DNA of 64,000 nucleotides from Edolisoma coerulescens (taxonomy: Eukaryota; Chordata; Aves; Passeriformes; Campephagidae): contig VWZW01006867.1 of NCBI GenBank assembly GCA_013397115.1, positions 1,249,945-1,313,944 on the forward strand. Direction: 5' to 3'. The notes beneath the pieces were generated by a model. That model did not search any database and was not told the DNA's origin. It worked only from the letters and a program-made list of their open reading frames with translations. This document shows positions 50,701-61,000 of this stretch, one piece after another. Position numbers and translations under genes: made by a program. The first letter of the stretch is position 1. Every line of letters starts with the position of its first letter.

Positions 50701-53700
50701 CTGTAGAGACTCACTCTTCCATACGGCTCTACTGTACAGCCTTGGAGCTGTGTATTGTTTTTCTTCCAACGTTGAGGGGCTTTTTTTCTCTTTTGTAGAA
50801 CTGAGAGCCACAAAATTGGCTGTTAGGTGATTGAGCAATGCCTCCAAATGGTGTAAGCATTCTGCAACAAGCATGTCTCTTCTTGCCGTACAGCCAGTGC
50901 CCAGCGGGCTGGGTGTGCGCTCAATCTGCTTCCATACGGTCACAGCATTTGGAACACTACTTCAGGAAAAACACCTGGGTGAGCCTGCGGAGGAGGGAGA
51001 TGCTGGCATGGGCATGGTGCCACTGCACACGGCTGCAACCACCAGGCACAGCTCCCTGAGCCCCCAGCCCAGGTGCTGCTTGCACCCGAGGGGTTGGTGC
51101 TCCACCATCAGCTGCTCTTGGGAAGCAAGGCTGAGCTTTGGGAGATGCTCTGGCAGCAGATGAGGTGGAACTCCAAGGACTCCTGGTGTCTTAGAACTTG
51201 CTGGGCAGGCAGCTGGGCTCTGAGTCTGCTCTGGGAAAGGACACCCCTTTGCCTGGGAGTTTTATACCTAACCACAAGCAGCTGTGCACCTAAGAAAAAA
51301 CATCACCTCTCGATGTTCTTGTTATTTCACCCTTTTGCCAGAAGTATCCAGAACTCTTGTGTCCAAGAACAGGGAGAACACCATTGCTGAGAAAATTCTC
51401 TTATGGCCAGGTGCCCATTTTTTGCTGTTTTAAAGAGGTAACAGAGAGGCTGGGAATAGGAGCATCTTCAATGGGGTATATTGAGCAGGATAAGAAATTC
51501 CTCTCCTTGACTGTTTCTTCTGATACTCTGCCTGAGGTGCTGTCCTCCCACCTGGGCCTCCACACTGCATACACTCCCTCTGAGCCCCGTGTAAACTCGC
51601 AGAGAGTAGAGTTTGAGCTAAAACACTGGGCTAGAAAACAGGATGTATGAACACCTTTGCTGCCCCTTTCAGTCTTCTCAGGCAGCTGCCTGTTTACTGG
51701 AAAAACAATCCAGTTGAAAAGCCCTCTAAGCAGAGAGGAACTTTGTGGAATGAGAAAGACAATGGGCATGGCATAAAACTGAAGATGTAGTGCGAAAACT
51801 AGAATGGAGCAGGGATCATAAAGCAGGGAGCATGATGAAAAGCAAACAAAAGGGAAATTGGTTTTGATGGACTGAGGGGTGGAAAAGAATAGCTGGAAAA
51901 TCCTGATCCATTTTTCTTGCCTAATAGTAGTGGTGGTGTGGGCCCTGGGGAAAGACAGATCAAACACCAAGTTGTCACTCAGTGGGGACAGGACGGTTGC
52001 TTTCATGCTTACCTGACTCTGGTCAAGGGGAAGGCAGGACGCTTTGCATTTTATTACTTCCATGCTTAAAGCAAACAAATTGATAGGCTACTTACTCAGT
52101 TTCAGAGGGAACTTTTACTGAACAGCATGCACTGCATTCGAGTTGAATTGTAATTATCGTCAGGGTTGTTTGGGCTGTGATAATTTTTTGGCACTGCTGC
52201 TGCATATGTTTGGTTAGAAGCCAACACTTGACAAAGGGCTAGTGGCTAGATGAGGGGATGAAGTCTGTAGATGCCTAGCAGACTTTAACTGCTTACTCAA
52301 TTTAATACACAATTTAAAATGTGTCAAAGTGGGTTTTTTACATTCAGAAGAAGAGACGCTTTGATCTCTTTGAGCAGTAGTTGCCCTTCAAGACTTGAAA
52401 TATTAAATAAGTATTATTTTTCCAGTTGTTATGCCAACACAATATGCTTTCCTCTTACATGTTATAACATAAAGTTTTATAATTTGAAAATGAAAGAATT
52501 AATATCCTGAACAAGCTTTTTGAATTGAAGCAGTTCTACATTTGGGCCAAAATCAGAGATCCAATTTCCCTACAAAACGGATTCCAAATCCTTAGCTCCA
52601 TTTAGGACACAGAGCTAAACTGAGGCCGAAAGGTAGAAACCACTGAATTTTGACATTTATGGGCTATTTCCATGCCTTTGAGTTTGCCAGATTGGTAGTG
52701 CTTTTATAAATACTTTGTTTCAAAGGAAGATTTTTATTAGTTTCAGGAACAGTTTAATTCTCCTTGTCTGTGCAAAATGAAGCTGGTTTTATGGCATCTG
52801 CTGAGGGAACATTTGCTATTGAAGGATAGGGTCCATTCTTACATCTTTAAAGCCATTTTTATCTTGATTCTTAATTGTTAAAACTAAGGAGTAAGCTTGC
52901 ACCCAAGCCCCCATTGCATTCTGTGTGAGAAGACAAAGCTGGGATTTTTACGCATTGTGCATTTAATGCATGATTTCTTGTGGAACTGAAATGTTCATCT
53001 CTAAGAGGAGAGAAAGCTCCCGTGCTTTCTTTCATGGGAGATGATCCTCTTTTCGCAGGTTTTAAAATTAACCTTTAATTACTAAGCAAAGAAAACCATC
53101 TTTTGTTTTTGTTTTTGTTCTTGTTCCTTTTTAATGTATCTTCCTTCTGATTTCAGCTTGGGGAAGAGCTGCTGCTGCCACATACCTGGTCGGCTTTCTA
53201 CTCCTAGTCATCTGTTTTGCACTGGCCATCATAGCATTTGCCATTGACACGCTTCGGTTCAACTTCATTCGGGGGATCGGAGGCTTGCTCTTCGTGGCTG
53301 GTAAGGCAGTATGTGGAGTCAAGTTTAGCTTGTGCACATATATCCATATTGGAACTGGCATTTCCCTCACCTGATTCTATATCCAAGTCTCTGCCTGTGT
53401 GCACTTGAGCTCTCTGTGAAAAATCAAAGTCTGTCACAGTACTGGATTGATTTTCAGACCCTCCAAAATATGGATGGGTTTAGCTACAGGGATTATGGAG
53501 GAAGGCAGTGTGCTGGGTGGTAAACATTTTTTTTGTTTTCTCCTGTTTCTTCAGCTGTGTTCTCCGTCATGGGCCTGGTCATTTATCCAGTAAAGTTCTC
53601 ATCTGAAATTGAAATGACAGGAATCAATATGTTCAGCTGGGCCTACGGCTTTGGCTGGACCACTGCCATTATGGAAATATGCTTGGGATTCTTCTTCTGC

Positions 53701-53769
53701 TGCCTTCCTAACTATGAAGATCAGATCTTGGGTAATGTCAAACCCACATATTTTTACTCTTCCCCATAA
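38548..53769 (+). CDS. PERP-like tetraspan membrane protein, copy 2 (three coding exons)
   Basis: The spliced CDS (38548-38758, 53157-53300, 53555-53769; 570 nt) encodes 189 residues, close to the 193 of human PERP. It has the same architecture as copy 1: TM1 about 13-32 with LAGRGWL, loop signature W35, SLW50, C53, C64, then AWGRAAAATYL at TM2, IGGLLF, LVIYPVKF, SWAYGFGW, FFFCCLPNYED and a final YFYSSP. Exon sizes 1 and 2 and both intron phases equal those of copy 1, and identity is about 70% by eye. Differences include Y4 and Y8 in place of the cysteines in copy 1, a changed loop segment (residues 51-63), an acidic residue in TM4 (IMEICLGFF), and no C-terminal extension. It is probably a membrane protein of epithelial junctions by family. 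It may correspond to the gene called PERP2 in some bird annotations, but I cannot confirm that name. Confidence 0.92.
41759..41773 (+). repeat. Poly(T) run
   Basis: Fifteen consecutive T. It may be a decayed antisense poly(A), but no retroposon body is recognised beside it. Confidence 0.7.
48180..48494 (-). mobile_element. Retroviral primer binding site and short internal remnant
   Basis: The minus strand of 48469-48486 reads TGGCGCCCAATGTAGGGC, which differs at two positions from the tRNA-Lys(1,2) primer binding site used by many retroviruses. It starts 8 nt inside the LTR end at 48495, the correct place for a minus-strand provirus. The following roughly 290 bp (toward lower coordinates) is presumably leader or internal DNA. 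No gag, pol or env domain is recognisable, and a 3' LTR was not found. The inner limit (48180) is arbitrary. Confidence 0.6.
48495..49169 (-). mobile_element. Endogenous retrovirus LTR (5' LTR of a truncated provirus)
   Basis: The sequence is bounded by TGTCTTGG at 48495 and TTCAAGACA ending at 49169, so it has TG...CA ends and short inverted termini (TGTCTTG/CAAGACA). On the minus strand a doubled AATAAA motif is present near 48617-48629, as expected at the R/U5 boundary, and a TATA-like TTTAAAA lies near 49060. TGTCTTGG-type ends recall passerine ERV LTRs. With the primer site just inside, this is the 5' LTR of an antisense provirus whose body is mostly lost. The outer end at 49169 is inferred from the terminal repeat; a repeat-library search would confirm it. 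Confidence 0.7.
53157..53300 (+). CDS. PERP-like copy 2, coding exon 2
   Basis: 144 nt, phase 1 at both ends, same size as in copy 1. Encodes A71 (completed), WGRAAAATYLVGF, TM2, RFNFIRG and the start of TM3 (GGLLFVA). It is the most conserved exon between the copies (eight differences in 47 residues). The donor is CTG|GTAAGG. Confidence 0.93.
53301..53554 (+). other. Intron 2 of PERP-like copy 2
   Basis: 254-bp phase-1 intron, GTAAGG donor, TGTTTCTTCAG acceptor. Nothing else seen. Confidence 0.92.
53555..53769 (+). CDS. PERP-like copy 2, coding exon 3 with stop
   Basis: Encodes residues 119-189 and a TAA stop at 53767-53769. Contains LVIYPVKF, the second extracellular loop (SSEIEMTGINMF), SWAYGFGW, TM4 with a buried Glu (IMEICLGFFFCCLP), NYEDQILGN and the terminal YFYSSP. 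The ending matches the usual position of the PERP C-terminus. Confidence 0.93.
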
Positions 53770-53950
53770 GCACCAGGAAAAATGTGTTCATGTTCCAGAG
53801 ATACCTGACAGACTAGCTACGTTTTTCAGAATATTGTCATCAGATGTCAGTAGAAAAGGCTGGAAACTTTTCTCATATGTGTAGAAAAATGGCACTGGCA
53901 TCTGCAATAAAGTTATCTACTCTATTTTGGACCTTCATATCTGATGTGGG
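53770..53950 (+). terminator. Short 3' UTR and poly(A) signal of copy 2
   Basis: AATAAA at 53906-53911 is followed by a GT-rich stretch (GATGTGGGTTGGTT, about 53943), the usual layout of a cleavage and polyadenylation site. This predicts a 3' UTR of only about 155-165 nt. Confidence 0.7.
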
Positions 53951-56900
53951 TTGGTTAGATGAAGCACAAATGTTAAAACCCCTTGGTTTTCCTCATTCAT
54001 TCCCATGAGTGGGACTTATGTGGATTCCATTGCATCTTAAATACATTAATAATTGTAATTAAATTCACAAAAACTTATTAAACTGGCAATAAACAAAACA
54101 ACGTGTATCATCTTCCTGAAGGAAAGCAACTCACAAAAATCCCATTTTATATGTATCATCTTTAACCTGAAGATTTTGCACAATTTTCAAGAAGTTAAAT
54201 GCCTTTTTCCACTGACTGCCAAAGTAGTAAACTAGTGAGCCAGCACTTCACAGCTTTGCTTCTATTTTTCATTCACTCACTTAAGCCATAAGGACAGAGT
54301 AAAGAAGGGATTAAAGCTCCTTACCAGAGGCAGCATCTTGACTTTTACTCATTCATTACACATGTGGAATGTGTTTATTTCTAAATATTTGCAAGAGTAA
54401 GCAACAACCACCAGGAAACCCTTAAGAATCCTGGTGTGCCATTGCTGATGGCAGTACAGAGTGGGCAGAGGCAGAGGGGATTTCAAGCCACCCCTGCAAC
54501 CTGCAGACCTGGTTTGATAAAGCTCCTGGTGTGGCTTTCTTCTTCGGTCTCTGACGCTTTTTTCCTGCTGTATCAAAACCTATGACATTTAAACACTCTA
54601 TTATACTGATCCAGCTTTTTAATCCAGTGTAGAAAGGTCAGGTATGATTTCCCTGCACCTCAGGAGTTGAGCTGGAGCTGTGTGAGAGTAAGTGTTAAAC
54701 AGTTGCTAAAAGGCCCCTTTTCTGCTCATTTGCTGTCCTTAGTGGTAACTGTATGCTGTCATATGTAACTGTAAAATTCATAAATATCCCTTACCATCTC
54801 ATACTAAAGCTCTCATAGAGAAAATCACATCATAAAACATCTTCCAGCATCTTATACTCCACAGTGCCTCAAGCCTCAATATACTGCAAGCACTGAAGTA
54901 TTCTCAAGACTCTGCTTGTTTCTGCCTTGTTAAACCTAATTTTATAACATCCCATTTATCCTCTTAAGTGAAAAAAATGGATAATATGTGATACAGAAAA
55001 GGAATCTCATCTAAATCCTTAACTACTGAGGTTTATTAGCTTGTAACACATCTGCAATTTTGTAACCATGTGTGCTATGAAAAGCCCTGCCAAGTGCTCT
55101 TTGTTTCAACGAATAAGAGGTGGAAAATTTTTTAGTTAAAACTTCTTGGTAGCTAAAGTTAATAAAGGCACAGGGCTTCACCTGGGTTGTTTGGAGTTTT
55201 TTGGTTGGTTGTTTGGGGTTTTTTTAAGCAGTTAACTCCATTCACTTTCATGGAGTGTCTCCGAACTTCAATCAGTAAGTGTGAGAGATGGGGAGAGTAT
55301 AAACAATGGGGAGAGTATATGCAACAAGGACTAGTTAGACAAGAACATGTAAATACTTTTAAAAAATATTTCCTAGCTGGAAGACAATCAAAGTGAAATA
55401 CAGTTGAGAACACAGTTTGTATAAAATGACTTGCAATTCTTTGTGTAAAATTATCCATTCAGGAAAAATACTTATCAGAAATATTTTCATTATGCTTATT
55501 TCACCTAATAAAAGATGGTATCTATGTATTGTTTCAAAAATGAGTCTTAACTTTTGTTCTCTACTGAGAGTGGGGAAGTATGGAAGACCCCAAAGCCTCC
55601 TCTTTCTCAGGCACCACCTTGGAGTACCTGAGTATGCTGGCTGGAATTTGACGTCCAGCATCCCAACTACAGCTTGTGTTATTCTTCAGTCCCATGCTGG
55701 CTGTCCCCTGAAGCCTTGTTCACAAGCACATGAGAACTTGCACATAAGTGGACACTTATGGACCAACCAGTTTGCTTATGGGCTTATGGTGTTGAGTACC
55801 TACAGGCTTGATTCTGTGCCATGATGTGCTACAGCTCATTTTGGCACAGATGGTAACGCACTCGTGTTCACCAAGTAGGAAACCAGCACGGTTCTGCTCA
55901 GTGTTTTTGCTCCAACACATGTGGCAATCCCCTCAGGAAGCTAAAGGGAACTTAAGCAACCACTGTTTGTATTTACAGTTTCTTTTGCATTAGCTGGACA
56001 GTGACAAAACTTCTGGAGGTGGGGAGAGGTACACAAAACAAGGTTTAGGAGTGTGACTCCAACCTTGATGAGACAGCAGAACATAATTAAAAAGCAAAGA
56101 AAATCTCCAGTGACCATCCCACTTCCTCTCTCCTCTCTCTTGCTGATCTCAGCAGCTTCACCACCTCCTCTCTTCCCTTCTTCTCCTCCTCCTCCCCCCT
56201 AAAGCTGTCTGAGCAGTGACAGGGCTGGTGACTCTGCAGGACACAGCCCCAGTCCCCATTCCCCACTGCCACTTTTCCCTTCCTGGGAGAGAGGAGGAAT
56301 GAAGCAACTTGCTGACCTCACCACAGCATCAGGGACTGTAGCCTGGCTCCCTGCCCCAGGCCCTCACTGGAAAGGCTTTCTCTTAAAGAACAAGGTGGGC
56401 AGGTGTGTATCCAACAAGCAGAAGTATCACAGGCACTAGTGTTCAAGTGAAATCCTGCCTTCAGGGTAGTTTGCTTCCAGTCATGCCAGGCCAGTTCAAC
56501 ACAGATTCCTAGAAAAACACATCCTAAACCCTGCAGCAGAAAAACAGTGAGAAGAAGGACAAAACTGTTTTACAGATGCCAGTGTTGCTTCCTATGACTG
56601 CTGCAACAGCGGTGCATGGCAAAAACAGCATGCAAAATATGCATTCTGACAGAAAAGGAAGCTGAATCCAGGAGCCTAGGATGTTCCTCAATTTATTAGA
56701 TTATTAACTAACTATCAACTGCTAGGTTATGAACTGCATTGTTAAATTAGTCTACAATTTAAGGTCAAGCACAGTATTAACTAACGAAGTTGTCAAATTA
56801 ATTTGATCTGAGTCACAATCAGAAAGCTTGGATTTTCAAGCAAAGGAGAAATTAGAGGAAGAGAAGATATCTCCTTAGTTCTTCATCTCAGTTAGCCAGG

Positions 56901-57964
56901 CTTCTTGCTCCAAGTCTTGTCTATAGGAGAAAAACGCACTTAAACACTAAGAGCAGCACAATAAAAGACTTAAAGTTTCATTGTTCCCAATGGCAATGCT
57001 AAAGAAAGAGCAGGGAAAAACAGATGTCTGAAGTTTTTGGGAACATTAGGTCTGCTAAAACAAGAGAAAAAAAGATGACTGCCAAAGGCATTGCTACTGT
57101 TCCGGTCAAATTAAAAATTAGGGAAACATCCTCCAACAAACATGTTTTATCTAATTCAACTTTATTACTGAAGAGCAACAGAGAAATTGTGCTGAAAACA
57201 AGTGGAATGTCAAGTAGCCCTACAGCTACAAACTGGAACAACAGAAATAATGAAAATTTCCTGCTGGTAAGTTAATATGTTCAATTTAATTTCAGATGTT
57301 TCTGCCAGAGCTTGAACATCTTGGTCTTTTCAATTTTCTCTGCAAATATGTCCAGATTTCACTTTACATTTCTCAGGCACCTGCCATTTGGCCTTGAAAC
57401 ACATCCTGCTTAATCAATAATTCAAATGCAATCTAGTTTGCAATTGTATTTGTTGTGCATTTTTTGTTGTATGAATTAATGACAAGACCGAAGTTTTGAC
57501 CCCACTGACATCACTTGCAAAACATTTATTTATTTTCTTGAGTGTGGCATTTCATTCTTGAAGTGCAAACCCTTTATTTTATATGTGTTAAGAATCAATA
57601 ATACCTCTAATGGATGCTCCATTCAGCAGCTCTCTTTACTTCTGGAATAGGACACTGGTATGTACAAGGTAAGAAACGGCTGACATACCATTTCCAAAAT
57701 AAAGGACAATTCAATGTTGTAAGATTAGCAGAATCTGGGTCATAATTAAATCACATTTTGTTAGATGCACAACATGGTCGCATGAAAAAGATCCATCTTT
57801 CCTTTTGACACATCTCAGCTGTGTGACAGTTATTACTCCTTATAATCCAGTCTCTGGGAACACTTCCTTGCACATTTCTATATCCAGTGGATTTCTCTGT
57901 GTTTTGGAGATAAATAGACTTAAGAAAAGAATGAAACAATCAAGCTCATGATAAGGGAAAAAGG

Positions 57965-58035
57965 GATTGGCCAATTTGCACACTGTCAGAAAGCAGGAAT
58001 CAAACCATCTTGCTAGAAGGACAGTGATCTGAACA
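57965..58035 (+). mobile_element. Doubtful MIR-type SINE remnant
   Basis: A 'CACACTGTCAGAAAGCAGGA' segment followed by ATCAAACC and, later, ACAGTGATCTGA loosely follows the MIR core order (gtcacac, gcaggaattcgaacc, ccagtgctct). The match is weak. Confidence 0.25.
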
Positions 58036-61000
58036 AAGAGTTCCTTCTGAATAATATTGGAAATTCCAACCTGAGATTTAAAAGACTGATAATAACAGGG
58101 AAAGAGAGATGAAATCAGTTGGGTCTTCCTTTATCTTTTTCCACACTGTCAAAATGATGCTTTTGCCAGACATTTTGTTTTTGAGAAAAAATTGTTACTT
58201 TGTTGCAGCTCCATAGGAATGTCTGCACCTCAATTTTATCTGCAAAATGCTTCAGTGCTGAGTGCTAAAATCCAAACAAGCACCTGAATAACCTCAAGGC
58301 TGCATATGATTCCAATGGGGCCATCAGAGCTGTTTTCATAGGTGGCTCCTTAAGTGGCTTAATACATTTTAGGGCTCATATGCCCATCTGCACACAGTGG
58401 TTAGTTCCACAGCTTTCTTGCATGTGAAGTGATGCAGTATTTTTTTTTTTCAATTTTGCTTTTCTTTTTCATGATCAGAGTGAAAATAGGATTTTGCATG
58501 TGGCTGCTGGGTGTGAGGAAAATTAGCTGGAACAACTTTCAAAATAGTTTTCCTGTTTAAGATAAATGTGGTGAGATTAGATCAAACTGCCCTCTCTTGG
58601 GTAGCTTTTATGATACATCCTTTTACTTGTGCCCTAGTTTGCCCAAGCCATCTGTTTTTTTGTAAAAACTGTTTTGTGAAAACCTACTCTAGTATCATAC
58701 TGAAAAGAAATTTTATTAGGTATCCATGGAGAATCCATCATAAAGTATTTTAAATAGCCCTTGATTGTTCAAATGCAGATCAAACAGAGAGGCAGATGTT
58801 GCCTGTAGGATTTTTCCATAGATAGTGTAAACCCAGAAGAAGATTAATCAACTATTGACTGTAGATCTGGCTTACATGCCCAGCTCCCCATTTCTTACAA
58901 ACTAACAGGTGCCCTAGAACTTTGCCCTCAGGAAAACAAACAAGTAAAATGCAAACAAGAAAAATGAAGGAAAAATATTACGTATTTACATGTACACATT
59001 CATAGTTTCACTAGTCCATAGCTGACCTCAACATGAGTGAGGATGGACCAAAGTTGTGTAAATCACAGTTGGGGCTGCGCTGTTATTTCCGGTTTTTCAT
59101 TCTTTTATTTTCCCATATGGAATTCTTCTCACCTCACCTCACCTCTGTAAAGCCTTACTGCTTTTTTCATAGGCTGTCCCGATTTTACCACACCCTGGCT
59201 TGATAAGCACACAAGTGCTTGCCATGCTCATATCTGAAGCTTATACAGAATCTTAATGCAAGTAGGCTTTTATCCCTTAACCCTCCTTCTCTTCTTCTTA
59301 AATAAAAGGGCTTGAAGTAATAAAATCCTGCTGACATTAGGAAAATCAGAAGAATGGAGATTTTCTCAGGCTGTTTTAGAATTAACCCTCAAAAGAAGAG
59401 AGAAGCAAGAACTGAGGTTCAAGAGAAAAACCCAGTTCAGTACAAAAACAGTATCCTAAAATCTACTTGCAGTCCTTACAGTAAAACGGCTTGGGGTGAT
59501 TAGCAGCCAAACTACCTTTGCAGCTCCCTCCATGTGAGCGTATACTCCGTGTGGCCTTGCAGTTTTTCACTACCATCAACAAATCTTCTGGGCGCTGGTT
59601 TCTGAATCCATCAGTACGTAGAGAGAGGAGCTGCCCATCACCTCTGCCTCCTACAGTGCCCAGGGAAGGGAGTTTTAAGGCGGAAGCCCAAAGGGCTCAT
59701 TTGGGCTGGGTGTCTTCATGGCAGGACGGGATGGTTGCCCACCCGAGGGGAAGGTTTCCCTCTGTTTTAGCCTACAGTCCCAAACAATTCACTAGCGAGT
59801 TGAAACTGCCATTTCATTAATCTGAGAGATTTTTGTGTGGGGGCAGAGGAAGGTTAGAGATTTGGAGACTCATAGTGGTTAGCCCAAGAAGTTCATAAAT
59901 CAAGAATTCACTGTGCCAAGATTTACAAACTTCCTTAAAATACTCCCATGTATAATACACAGAAGAAGGGAGGGAACAGACACACCTATTTATCTTCATA
60001 ATTGTTAGGCCTGATGCTTTGACACCACGAAATACTCTTTGGGTTAGTAACAAGAGGATGAGTACAAAGAGCTGAAACTTTACACTTTACCCTGAGTCAC
60101 AGCCACAGGTGAAGATCTCCTGAGTCACCACGTGCTGTCTCTGGCTGTCAGAGAAAATTGCTTATCATCTTGTTCATTATCTTATCCAGCTCTGCTTTGT
60201 TGTCCATCTGTTATGGGAGGCCGATTTGAAAAACGGTCTGAGGGTCGGCCTCTGATTTCCATTCAACATGTATCACTAACCAGATGACAAGAGCACCTCT
60301 CCTTCTGGCCCCAGGGGCAGCATTGTCACCTCTGAGCTTTCCTCTGGCACAACTTCTTGTTTCAACTGCAAAAACTTGCATTTTGTCTGCTCCATACCTT
60401 TCAAACCATCCTTCCCCAAGCAGCACACTGCCTTCCAAATCTGTGCTCCTGTCTCAGCTGCTGCCTAATTTCCCATGACTGCCACAGGGGGTAATTACTG
60501 TCATCCCCAGTGGTGTCTTGGGCATCATTTAAGTCCCTCCTTTCTCTTGCTCAGCCTAGAGCACAATTATTCTGAGCTGCCCATGCAGCAGCCAGATAGG
60601 GAGCACTCTTCACCCTGGTCAGGGTGTGACCCGGCTGGAGGGGAGTCTTGTTCATCTCTGTGGCAGTGCATGCTTAAAGAGCATCTAGGCCAGCATGAGG
60701 GAGCATTGCAAGAAAAAAACCAAACCAAAAAAACCAAGGTTAAACCAAACTTCTTTGGTTCTCCATCTGCACAGTAAAGACAAGGACACAAGAACTGTTT
60801 ACTAAAGCTCTTTTTGCAGCGGTGGACTTGAAATGACATGTTCTGCCTTCACCTCCCAGGCTCCTCAGGGCACTTGGGAACCATGGTGCTTGCAGAAATG
60901 AGTCCTTTAATGGTTCAAAGAAAGTGGAAAGAATTCTTCTCCACATACATTTCCACCTCCTCCTAGTGAAGCAGTTCAAAGATTGCTCTGGAACCTGCAT

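Larger units (their letters stand above)
38759..53156 (+). other. Intron 1 of PERP-like copy 2
   Basis: 14,398-bp phase-1 intron, twice as long as that of copy 1. Donor GTAAGC; acceptor TTCTGATTTCAG after a long T-rich tract (53101-53131). It contains T-rich runs (39474-39494, 41759-41773), a tandem decamer AATTCCCAGG at about 45019-45043, the antisense LTR at 48469-49169 and an antisense 225-codon ORF at 51401-52078. Confidence 0.88.
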
